DNA of 11,503 nt from Spirochaetaceae bacterium (GTDB taxonomy: Bacteria; Spirochaetota; Spirochaetia; Treponematales; Breznakiellaceae). Of the stretch, positions 5,094 to 11,503 are shown piece after piece (within the stretch, counting starts at the first letter, position 1; each line of letters starts with the position of its first letter). The stretch is taken from assembly GCA_031258625.1 (NCBI GenBank), contig JAIRMO010000124.1, positions 1 through 11,503 on the forward strand, written 5' to 3'. The notes under the pieces are model-generated. The model saw nothing but the letters and a program-made list of their open reading frames with translations, was not told the origin of the DNA and did no database searches. A program made the position numbers and the translations under genes.

Positions 5094-8000
5094 ATGGTAA
5101 AGGAAAAAACAGTGACCCAAAGGACCTATATCGGGAAGGATATCCAGGATGTGATGGAGCTTCCGGATTTGATAGATATTCAGCTTTGTTCTTATGAGCG
5201 GTTCCTCCAGCGGGAGCGTTTGCGGGACAACCAGCCCCTGGAAATCCAAGGACTGGAAGAAGTTTTTAGAACCACCTTTCCCATTGAAAGTCCCGCCGGC
5301 GATATGTTGTTGGAATACGAATATTACACCCTGGACGAGGAAAACGTCAAATTTTCGGAGCAGGATTGTAAACAGAAGGGGCTTACCTACGCGGCGCCCT
5401 TGAAGGCCCGGGTGAACCTGATCTTTCAGCAAACCGGGGAAATCCGCCAGAAGGATATTTATATGGGGGATATTCCCATCATGACTGAACGGGGGACCTT
5501 CATTATAAACGGGGCGGAACGGGTGGTGGTCTCCCAGATCCACCGCTCGCCGGGGGTTATTTTTAGCCACGAAAAGGGGGCTTATTCTTCCCGGATCATC
5601 CCCTACCGGGGTTCCTGGCTGGAATTTGAAATCGATCAAAAACGGGAGTTGATCTACGCCAAGATCGACCGAAAAAAACGGATCCTGGGGACCATCTTCC
5701 TGCGGGCCTTGGGGTATGAGAGCCGGGAGGCGATTATCCGCGCCTTTTATACCGTGGAAACCCTGGAGGTAAAGGACGATAGGGAAACCAGGGAACAGTT
5801 TTCCGGCAAGGTCCTGGCCGCGGCGGTGTGGATCAATGAAAACGACGGAGAGGCCGATAAAACCGGGGAAAACAATACCGGGGAAATGAAAAAACTCTAC
5901 CGGGTCGGCGAAAAACTGCACCCCCACAATGTGGATGAACTCCTGGCAAACGGCGTTACCTCCGTGGAGGTTATCAATTTTGAAGCCCCGGATTCCCTTA
6001 ATTCCCCGATGCTCCTCAACTGTTTCGAGCGGGAGGAGATCAAATTCCTCAAGGAAGATCCCGAACGGGATGAGCCTTCCAAGGAAGACGCCCTTTCCGC
6101 GGTCTATTCGGTCCTTATGCCCGGGGAATCCATCACCGTGGATGCCGCCGAAAAGGACCTTTTGGGGATGTTTTTCACCTCCCGGCGTTACGATCTGGGC
6201 AAGGTGGGCCGTTACAAACTCAACAAAAAATTCGACTTTACCCCCCCCCTGGAGGAATTTACCCTGACCAAACAGGACATCATCGCCACCATGAAGTTTC
6301 TTATCAAGGTGTATGTGGGGGATGAACATATCGACGACATCGATCACCTGGGGAACCGGCGGGTCCGGTCCGTGGGGGAACTGATGGCTAACGCTCTAAA
6401 AACCGCCTTTAGCCGGATGGAACGGATCGCCAAGGAGCGGATGAGCCTTAAAGAGACCGATACCATTAAGCCCCAGGACTTAATTTCGATTAAGCCCGTG
6501 GTGGCGGTGATCAAGGAATTTTTTGGGTCCAGCCAGCTCTCCCAGTTTATGGACCAGGTAAACCCCCTGGCGGAGCTGACCCACAAGCGGCGGCTTAACG
6601 CCCTGGGGCCCGGGGGGCTTTCCCGGGATCGGGCGGGGTTTGAGGTCCGGGATGTCCACTACACCCATTACGGCCGGATGTGCCCCATCGAAACCCCGGA
6701 AGGCCCCAATATCGGGCTTATCGTGTCCCTGGCGAACTATACCCGGGTCAACGAATACGGCTTCCTGGAAACCCCCTACCGCAAGGTTGCCAAAGGGGTG
6801 GCCACCAAGGATATTGAATACCTTTCCGCCATGGACGAGGACCGGTATTACATAGCCCAAGCCTCGGCAAAGCTGAAAAACAACGGCTTGTTCGCGGAGG
6901 ATCAGATCTCCTGCCGCCGTCAGGGGGACTATACCAACCGGGGGCCCGAAGACATCCAGTACATGGACGTTTCCCCCAAGCAGATCATCTCGGTTTCCGC
7001 TTCCCTTATCCCTTTTTTGGAACACGACGACGCCAACCGGGCCCTGATGGGTTCCAATATGCAGCGTCAGGCGGTGCCCCTGGTGTTCCCCGAGGCCCCC
7101 CGGGTGGGAACCGGTATGGAGGGGAAATGCGCCTATGATTCGGGGGTGCTGGTCAAGGTCCGGCAGGACGGCGCGGTGATCCGGGTAACTTCCCAGGAGA
7201 TCGTGGTTAAACCCGCCGAAGGGGGAAAGCCCAACGCCGCCACCAACGCCGAGGGGCTGGATGTGTATCCGTTGATCAAATACCAGCGGACCAATCAGGA
7301 CACCTGCTACAACCAGCGGCCCCTGGTAAAGATCGGAGATAAGGTTACCGCCGGCCAGGTCATCGCGGACGGGCCCGCCACCCGGAACGGGGAATTGGCC
7401 CTGGGCCGGAACATCCTCGTGGGTTTTATGCCCTGGAACGGATACAACTACGAAGATTCCATCCTCATCTCCCAACGGGTGGTGAAGGATGATATGTTCA
7501 CCTCCATCCATATAAAAGAGTTTATCACCGAAGTCCGGGAGACCAAATTGGGGCCGGAAAAAATAACCCGGGATATTCCCAATACCTCCGAAAAGAGCCT
7601 GGACAACCTGGACGCCGAGGGGATCATCCGGGTGGGGGCCAAGGTCCGCTCCGGGGACATCCTGGTGGGGAAGGTTACCCCCAAAAGCGAAACCGAGACC
7701 ACCCCGGAATTCAAGCTCCTCAACTCAATCTTTGGGGAAAAAGCCAAGGAAGTCCGGGATTCCAGCCTCCGGGTGCCCCACGGCATCGACGGGACCATCA
7801 TCGATATCCAGCGGCTCAAACGGACCGAAGGGGACGACCTCAACCCCGGGGTGGACGAGGTGGTAAAGGTCCTGATCGCCACCAAACGCAAACTCCGGGA
7901 GGGGGATAAGATGGCGGGCCGCCACGGTAACAAGGGGGTTGTGGCCCGGATATTGCCCGAAGAGGATATGCCCTACATGGAAGACGGCACCCCCCTGGAT

Positions 8001-8648
8001 ATTTGCCTTACCCCCCTGGGGGTTCCCTCCCGAATGAACATCGGCCAGCTCCTGGAAACCGAGCTTGGCTGGGCGGCCAGCACCCTGGATGAGTGGTTCT
8101 CCACCCCGGTGTTCCAGTCCCCGTCCACGGAGCAGATCGAGGAAAAACTCAAGAAGGCGGGGCTCCCGGTAACCAGTAAAACCATACTCCGGGACGGCCG
8201 TACCGGGGAGGCCTTCGTCAACCCCATCTTCTGCGGGGTGATCTACTTCCTCAAACTCCACCACCTGGTGGACGATAAGATGCACGCCCGGTCCACCGGC
8301 CCCTATTCCCTGGTAACCCAGCAGCCTCTGGGGGGCAAGGCCCAATTCGGGGGGCAGCGGTTGGGAGAGATGGAGGTCTGGGCTCTGGAAGCCTACGGCG
8401 CGGCCAATACGCTGCAGGAGCTTCTCACCATTAAGAGTGATGATATGACCGGACGGTCTAAAATATACGAAGCCATTGTGAAGGGGGAACCCTCCACCAC
8501 CGCGGGGATCCCCGAATCCTTTAACGTACTGGTCCAGGAACTGCGGGGGTTGGCCCTGGATATGACCATCTACGACGCTAAGGGCAAACAGATTCCCCTT
8601 ACCGAACGGGACGAGGAACTGATTACCAAGAGCGGGAGCAATTTCTAG
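5094..8648 (+). CDS. rpoB: DNA-directed RNA polymerase beta subunit
   Basis: This is the beta subunit of the core enzyme, forming half of the active-site cleft and the rifampicin pocket. The 1184-residue product is complete and of spirochaete length. Visible landmarks are rifampicin cluster I (residues 481-504, beginning QLSQFMDQ), the [13 protein letters not shown] block (530-542), the NYEDS motif with Glu787 and Asp788 near the active site, and [11 protein letters not shown] (939-949) with the two conserved lysines. The C-terminal [11 protein letters not shown] segment is also intact. Residue 502 is Asn where E. coli has Ser531. The start ATG at 5094 follows AGGGGG at 7-base spacing. A run of nine C lies at 6241-6249. 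Unlike almost all bacteria, rpoC does not follow. Confidence 0.98.
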   Translation: MVKEKTVTQRTYIGKDIQDVMELPDLIDIQLCSYERFLQRERLRDNQPLEIQGLEEVFRTTFPIESPAGDMLLEYEYYTLDEENVKFSEQDCKQKGLTYAAPLKARVNLIFQQTGEIRQKDIYMGDIPIMTERGTFIINGAERVVVSQIHRSPGVIFSHEKGAYSSRIIPYRGSWLEFEIDQKRELIYAKIDRKKRILGTIFLRALGYESREAIIRAFYTVETLEVKDDRETREQFSGKVLAAAVWINENDGEADKTGENNTGEMKKLYRVGEKLHPHNVDELLANGVTSVEVINFEAPDSLNSPMLLNCFEREEIKFLKEDPERDEPSKEDALSAVYSVLMPGESITVDAAEKDLLGMFFTSRRYDLGKVGRYKLNKKFDFTPPLEEFTLTKQDIIATMKFLIKVYVGDEHIDDIDHLGNRRVRSVGELMANALKTAFSRMERIAKERMSLKETDTIKPQDLISIKPVVAVIKEFFGSSQLSQFMDQVNPLAELTHKRRLNALGPGGLSRDRAGFEVRDVHYTHYGRMCPIETPEGPNIGLIVSLANYTRVNEYGFLETPYRKVAKGVATKDIEYLSAMDEDRYYIAQASAKLKNNGLFAEDQISCRRQGDYTNRGPEDIQYMDVSPKQIISVSASLIPFLEHDDANRALMGSNMQRQAVPLVFPEAPRVGTGMEGKCAYDSGVLVKVRQDGAVIRVTSQEIVVKPAEGGKPNAATNAEGLDVYPLIKYQRTNQDTCYNQRPLVKIGDKVTAGQVIADGPATRNGELALGRNILVGFMPWNGYNYEDSILISQRVVKDDMFTSIHIKEFITEVRETKLGPEKITRDIPNTSEKSLDNLDAEGIIRVGAKVRSGDILVGKVTPKSETETTPEFKLLNSIFGEKAKEVRDSSLRVPHGIDGTIIDIQRLKRTEGDDLNPGVDEVVKVLIATKRKLREGDKMAGRHGNKGVVARILPEEDMPYMEDGTPLDICLTPLGVPSRMNIGQLLETELGWAASTLDEWFSTPVFQSPSTEQIEEKLKKAGLPVTSKTILRDGRTGEAFVNPIFCGVIYFLKLHHLVDDKMHARSTGPYSLVTQQPLGGKAQFGGQRLGEMEVWALEAYGAANTLQELLTIKSDDMTGRSKIYEAIVKGEPSTTAGIPESFNVLVQELRGLALDMTIYDAKGKQIPLTERDEELITKSGSNF

Positions 8649-8668
8649 CGGTCTGTCGCGGAGGTTTT

Positions 8669-8686
8669 ATGCGTGAAGCGCGATGA
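8669..8686 (+). pseudogene. Possible remnant of the rpoC start (M-R-E-A-R-stop)
   Basis: Twenty bases after the rpoB stop codon lies an ATG with a good ribosome-binding site (GGAGG, 8660-8664). Its frame reads Met-Arg-Glu-Ala-Arg-stop. The place and spacing are those expected for the start of rpoC, whose product in treponemes begins with Met, a basic residue and an acidic residue, as best I recall. No RpoC-like sequence follows in any frame. It could therefore be the front end of a displaced rpoC, or chance. Confidence 0.3.
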
Positions 8687-8722
8687 GCATCCGGGGTTGC
8701 TGTGTAACAACGATTGTTTTAG

Positions 8723-8749
8723 CGGCCGTCCTTTGGGGCGGCCGTTTTT
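8723..8749 (+). terminator. Intrinsic terminator after rpoB
   Basis: A 9-bp stem (8723-8731 CGGCCGTCC with 8736-8744, one G-T pair) and 4-base loop TTTG are followed directly by five T. It lies 75 bases after the rpoB stop and would end the ribosomal-protein/rpoB transcript here. Read leftward there is no T-run, so it acts on the plus strand only. Confidence 0.85.
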
Positions 8750-8761
8750 CTGTTAATTCGA

Positions 8762-8819
8762 GAGGCTTTCCCAAAACCGTGCGCGCGAGCGCACAGTCAA
8801 TTAGTTTTGGGACAGGCTC
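8762..8819. repeat. Nested palindromic element between convergent genes
   Basis: An imperfect 16-base inverted repeat (8762-8777 with 8804-8819, 14 of 16 matching, core TCCCAAAAC/GTTTTGGGA) encloses a second perfect hairpin, GTGCGC (8779-8784) with GCGCAC (8789-8794). The right arm overlaps the stop codon of the leftward gene that ends at 8818. It could be that gene's terminator, although no T-run follows, or a small interspersed repeat. Confidence 0.6.
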
Positions 8820-9801
8820 ACGAGTCAAGATATTCCTGTAGTATTTCGGGGAATTCTTCCGTGATTTTTCTCTCGGCGCCGATAAGCGCCCGGTTGTCCG
8901 CGTCCGATTGATTTGCGGGATGCGACTCACGGTTAGCGATATTGTACGTGAACAGCTCGGCGCCGGTCCGCGTGTCTTTCAATACCGCGTCGACGGTATA
9001 CCGGGTGTTAAAATACCTGCCCTGGGGCGCCGGCGTGAAGGTCGTCGTAACCTCCAAGGCAAAACGGGAATTACGATTGCCGGTTCTAAATCCCAGAGAT
9101 GTAAACGCTCCCGCAAACGCCGCCTTGATCCGGCCGTTTATGTCCCCCTTAACCCGTACATCTACCGGAATGGCTTTTGCCTCGTTCATTGTACCGGCAA
9201 TCCTGGCGGTAAGCTCGGAAACTTCCTGCTGCCGGTTCGGGCCGTCGAGCAAAGCGAGAACCGTGGCGTACACATCCGCCTGGGCGGCCAATTTTTGAGC
9301 CGCTTGGCATTTCGAGATTGTTTCAAACGAGACCCCGTCCGATATGGCAATAAGCGTATTAATCTCGCTTATTGTTTTATTGAGCTCGCCGGTATACAGA
9401 GCGCCGCATTGGGCTTTTTCCATCACCGCCGCCGCGTACCAGACTCCGTTTCTTGGGTCATTCCAGGTGTTTTTTATTTCAGCGCCGATAAGGGTGTCCA
9501 GAGCCGCGGCGGCTTCAATAGATGACGAATTCAACGATGCCGATGTGCTGCGGCCGTTTACCTCTATTTCGGACTCGATCATACGGATCCTGCTGGACAC
9601 CGATTGTTTGAAAAAAGCGGTAAGGGCCCCCAACGCGTTGGTTTCCGCCTGACGGCGATCCCCCCCGCCGCCGACCGCGGAAACAAACCGGCTGTCGGGA
9701 TATATCGACGAAGGCCTGTCGACCCATGACGGCTTGATTTGGGCGTTGACATACGCGAAACTTAGGTTTACCAGAAAAACAAGCGAAATAATTTTTTTCA
9801 T
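8818..9801 (-). CDS. Exported LPP20-like protein, function unknown
   Basis: The 327-residue product starts with a type I signal peptide (MKK, hydrophobic core to about residue 16, likely cleavage after A-Y-V-N-A at residue 20). There is no lipobox cysteine, so it is probably periplasmic or outer-face. Residues 24-70 carry an LPP20-like segment: PSWVDRP, a DSRFVSAVGGG glycine turn, then a helix rich in Ala. A polar middle with two cysteines (132 and 165) follows. The C-terminal part (about 211-327), mixed strand and helix, I do not recognise. The ATG at 9801 has GGAGG at 7-base spacing and lies 18 bases after the upstream gene's stop, so the two are an operon. No enzyme motif is seen. Confidence 0.8.
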   Translation of the reverse strand: MKKIISLVFLVNLSFAYVNAQIKPSWVDRPSSIYPDSRFVSAVGGGGDRRQAETNALGALTAFFKQSVSSRIRMIESEIEVNGRSTSASLNSSSIEAAAALDTLIGAEIKNTWNDPRNGVWYAAAVMEKAQCGALYTGELNKTISEINTLIAISDGVSFETISKCQAAQKLAAQADVYATVLALLDGPNRQQEVSELTARIAGTMNEAKAIPVDVRVKGDINGRIKAAFAGAFTSLGFRTGNRNSRFALEVTTTFTPAPQGRYFNTRYTVDAVLKDTRTGAELFTYNIANRESHPANQSDADNRALIGAERKITEEFPEILQEYLDS

Positions 9802-9819
9802 CCCTATCCCTCCAAAGAA

Positions 9820-10659
9820 TTAAAGCTTTTGTTTAGCTGCCACCAGGGTCCACACGGCGTTGATTTTTTTATCAAACCAGGTCTCCAGGATCATCACCTC
9901 CGTCAAATCGCCTTCGCTTGTTGAGACGTTCCGGGTCATCTTGCCCCCTTCCACATCGATGATTTCGCCTGAAATCCTGGTGAACAGGCGCGGTAACAGG
10001 GCAACAATCGCGTTTTCATAGGATGCCTGGTAGGTTTTTTGAAGGGACCCTTTGTTCTTTGAGATGCCGATACCGGTCAAAAACCCGGGAATATCGGCGA
10101 CCGTATTTCTGACCCAATTCGGTACGCCGTCTTCTAAACTTGAATGATAGGGGGGAATACCGGAAACCCCTGAATAACGGAAGCGGACATACACCGCGCC
10201 GTTTTTTTCAAGCACATCCCGGTCTTTATCAAAGGCTAACTTCTCAAGGTACAAATCAACCTCGGTGAGCGGTTCCAGGCTATAATTAAATTCCGCAACA
10301 TAATCCAGGCTGCCCGGCCCCTGGTTGAGCACGGTGGAGCTTTCCCCATGAATGCCGTGGTATAGACTCACTTTCCGCGCCGCGTCGGCAAGGGCTTCGG
10401 TAATCGCGTCATCCCTGTTGCTCCGCCTGCCGGCAATCCCGATAATCGTTATTGAGGAGTCCAGGGGCCGGGTGATCCAATACCCGCTGTCGTGTATTTC
10501 CTCAAGGGAAGGACCGGACAGGTTCAGATCCGGGGAGGCGGGATCGTCTGTCCGCTCCCCGGTTACCGGCAGCGGCTCCTGCCGAACCCCCGGATCGCTG
10601 CCGCAGGAGGCCCATAAAAACACACCGGCTGCCAGGGACCAAAAAAATTTATTCACCAT
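9820..10659 (-). CDS. Lipoprotein with two LPP20-like segments, function unknown
   Basis: I place the start at ATG 10659 (GGGGTGA upstream, 279 residues) rather than at the in-frame TTG 15 bases earlier, which lacks a ribosome-binding site. The N-terminus MVNKFFW and hydrophobic stretch lead to L-W-A-S-C with Cys19, a loose lipobox of the kind spirochaetes accept, so lipid attachment is likely but not certain. After a Pro/Asp-rich tether, two LPP20-like segments are visible. Residues 60-100 have YWITRP, IIGIAG and an Ala-rich helix. Residues 180-222 have NWVRN, FLTGIGIS and a second helix. The C-terminus is hydrophobic strand-rich. It is cotranscribed with the gene 18 bases downstream. No catalytic motif is seen. 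Confidence 0.8.
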   Translation of the reverse strand: MVNKFFWSLAAGVFLWASCGSDPGVRQEPLPVTGERTDDPASPDLNLSGPSLEEIHDSGYWITRPLDSSITIIGIAGRRSNRDDAITEALADAARKVSLYHGIHGESSTVLNQGPGSLDYVAEFNYSLEPLTEVDLYLEKLAFDKDRDVLEKNGAVYVRFRYSGVSGIPPYHSSLEDGVPNWVRNTVADIPGFLTGIGISKNKGSLQKTYQASYENAIVALLPRLFTRISGEIIDVEGGKMTRNVSTSEGDLTEVMILETWFDKKINAVWTLVAAKQKL

Positions 10660-10672
10660 ATTCACCCCAAAC

Positions 10673-10783
10673 AACAGGTCAAGGGATTTTCAACTTAGAT
10701 GCGCTTTTCGTAAAACAAAATGTCATTTGTAGGAGGATTTTCTTTGTTCACGCTGTTTCCGCCTGCTTTTCCCTTAACCTGTT
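10673..10783. repeat. 14-base inverted repeat pair in the gap between lipoprotein genes
   Basis: AACAGGTCAAGGGA (10673-10686) faces TCCCTTAACCTGTT (10770-10783), matching at 13 of 14 positions and spaced by 83 bases. The pair frames most of the 131-base gap between the two leftward genes. It could bring the ends of the intercistronic RNA together, be an operator pair, or mark a small inserted element. No target duplication is visible. Confidence 0.5.
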
Positions 10784-10790
10784 GGATTGC

Positions 10791-11408
10791 TCAATCTCCC
10801 ACAGGAATCGGTCCGCCCCCGGCGGCTTTGTCAAAAGCGTTTTCCATGCGGGCCAGCGCGTCAAACGCGGCGGCGGCGGGAACGGCGAGTTTTGCGGCGG
10901 CCGCCGCGGCGCTATAATCATTAGCGGCGGCGGACTTGCTGTATTCCATTACAACCCAGAGAAGCCCGTCCTGTGTTTGGGACTGAATCACCCGGGCGCC
11001 TCTCAAATCGGCCTTGGCGAGGGCCTGGCTGATATTTTCCTGGAAGGAGAGCGCTGCGGAAGGATCAAGCTCGCTTTGGGCGGTGTAATCGATGACCATA
11101 TCCCTTATGATGGATTGGAGCTGGCGGGCAATATCCACGCGGGCCCGGGTTTGGCCGAAGGTCATGGCGCTCCCCATCTTTGAGGTATCATTACCGATTT
11201 TGTAGGTGCCAATACCGATAAGGACGTCTTCCGAGGCGTTCACGTAGGCGTCATTGACAAACTGCGGAACGCCGGGCAAAGCCGCAAGGGGACTCACTGC
11301 CGCCGCCGGCCCCGGCGCCGACGCCGACGCCGCCGCCGGCGAACCGGCGCATCCGATCACTAGTAGTGCCAAAGCGGCCGCTAAAATCAAACAAAAAATC
11401 TTCTTCAT
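10791..11408 (-). CDS. Ala-rich LPP20-family lipoprotein, function unknown
   Basis: The 205-residue product has a clear lipoprotein signal: MKK, a hydrophobic core, and the lipobox L-V-I-G-C with Cys20 as lipid site. An Ala/Pro/Ser-rich tether (21-46) follows. An LPP20-like domain spans about 47-158, with GVPQFVND (Phe where the family often has Trp), LIGIGTYK, a helix containing ARVDIARQL, and a final WVVMEYSKS strand. The tail (159-205) is again Ala/Gly-rich. The ATG at 11408 is preceded by AAGGAGA at 8-base spacing. The next gene in the same direction starts 131 bases on, so they may share a transcript. Its role is unknown; envelope location is inferred from the signal. Confidence 0.85.
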   Translation of the reverse strand: MKKIFCLILAAALALLVIGCAGSPAAASASAPGPAAAVSPLAALPGVPQFVNDAYVNASEDVLIGIGTYKIGNDTSKMGSAMTFGQTRARVDIARQLQSIIRDMVIDYTAQSELDPSAALSFQENISQALAKADLRGARVIQSQTQDGLLWVVMEYSKSAAANDYSAAAAAAKLAVPAAAAFDALARMENAFDKAAGGGPIPVGD

Positions 11409-11461
11409 TTCTTATTTCTCCTTAATTTCCGGCTGATTTACTGTGAGCCTGAATTTTTTTA

Positions 11462-11482
11462 CCGGCCACCGCCGGCGTTTTT
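11462..11482 (+). terminator. Weak terminator-like hairpin near the right edge
   Basis: CCGGC (11462-11466) pairs with GCCGG (11471-11475) around loop CACC, followed by CG and five T. It has terminator form on the plus strand only, where no gene is evident; it may just be a hairpin in the leader of the leftward lipoprotein gene. No convincing promoter for that gene is visible in 11409-11503. Confidence 0.3.
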
Positions 11483-11503
11483 AAAACCTTTCGGAGGCGG
11501 CGA

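Noticed and set aside
8683..8841. Rightward 52-codon frame starting ATG at 8683, overlapping the M-R-E-A-R stop by ATGA.
   Set aside because: It reads through the rpoB terminator and the palindrome, has no ribosome-binding site of its own and ends inside the opposite gene. It looks fortuitous.
8667..8930. Leftward 87-codon frame over the end of the last lipoprotein gene.
   Set aside because: It is out of frame with the real gene, crosses two hairpins and has a basic, low-complexity composition typical of a shadow frame.
11351..11385. ACTAGT and GCGGCCGC close together, resembling a cloning polylinker.
   Set aside because: Both lie within the signal-peptide codons of the lipoprotein gene, and the frame and lipobox continue normally, so coincidence is more likely than vector sequence.

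Overview
The window looks like a chromosomal piece of a spirochaete, most likely a Treponema-type organism. Support comes from the gene order (rpmG, tRNA-Trp, secE, nusG, rplK, rplA, rplJ, rplL, rpoB), an RpoB carrying Asn at the position equivalent to E. coli 531 (the residue linked to natural rifampicin resistance in spirochaetes), and a set of LPP20-like lipoproteins. The fairly high GC content would fit the termite-gut/free-living treponeme clade better than T. pallidum or T. denticola, but that placement is inference.

Layout. Positions 77-820 hold a leftward deoD (purine nucleoside phosphorylase) with a strong hairpin behind it. A clear sigma-70-type promoter at 892-920 starts the rightward block: tRNA-Thr(GGT), rpmG (57 aa), tRNA-Trp(CCA), then an unusual 350-base stretch, secE (59 aa) and nusG. 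The stretch after tRNA-Trp is two near-identical 162/163-base tandem repeats. Each begins with the last 17 bases of the tRNA-Trp gene and can fold into a long hairpin followed by a three-way junction. The arrangement resembles the rtT repeats behind E. coli tyrT and is the most unusual feature here. The block continues with rplK-rplA (4-base overlap), rplJ, rplL and rpoB. The spacers before rplK, rplJ, rplL and rpoB are all rich in hairpins, as expected for ribosomal-protein autoregulation and attenuation between rplL and rpoB.

The operon stops abnormally. rpoB is complete, but rpoC, which follows it in nearly all bacteria, is absent. Eighteen bases after the rpoB stop there is a good ribosome-binding site and the codons M-R-E-A-R-stop, possibly a decapitated rpoC start, then an intrinsic terminator and a 58-base palindromic element. 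Beyond this, the strand switches.

From 8818 to 11408, three leftward genes encode exported proteins of LPP20-like type: an Ala-rich lipoprotein, a lipoprotein with two LPP20-like segments, and a periplasmic LPP20-like protein. The last two are 18 bases apart and form an operon; the first may be part of it. Their function is unknown, but family and export signals place them in the envelope.
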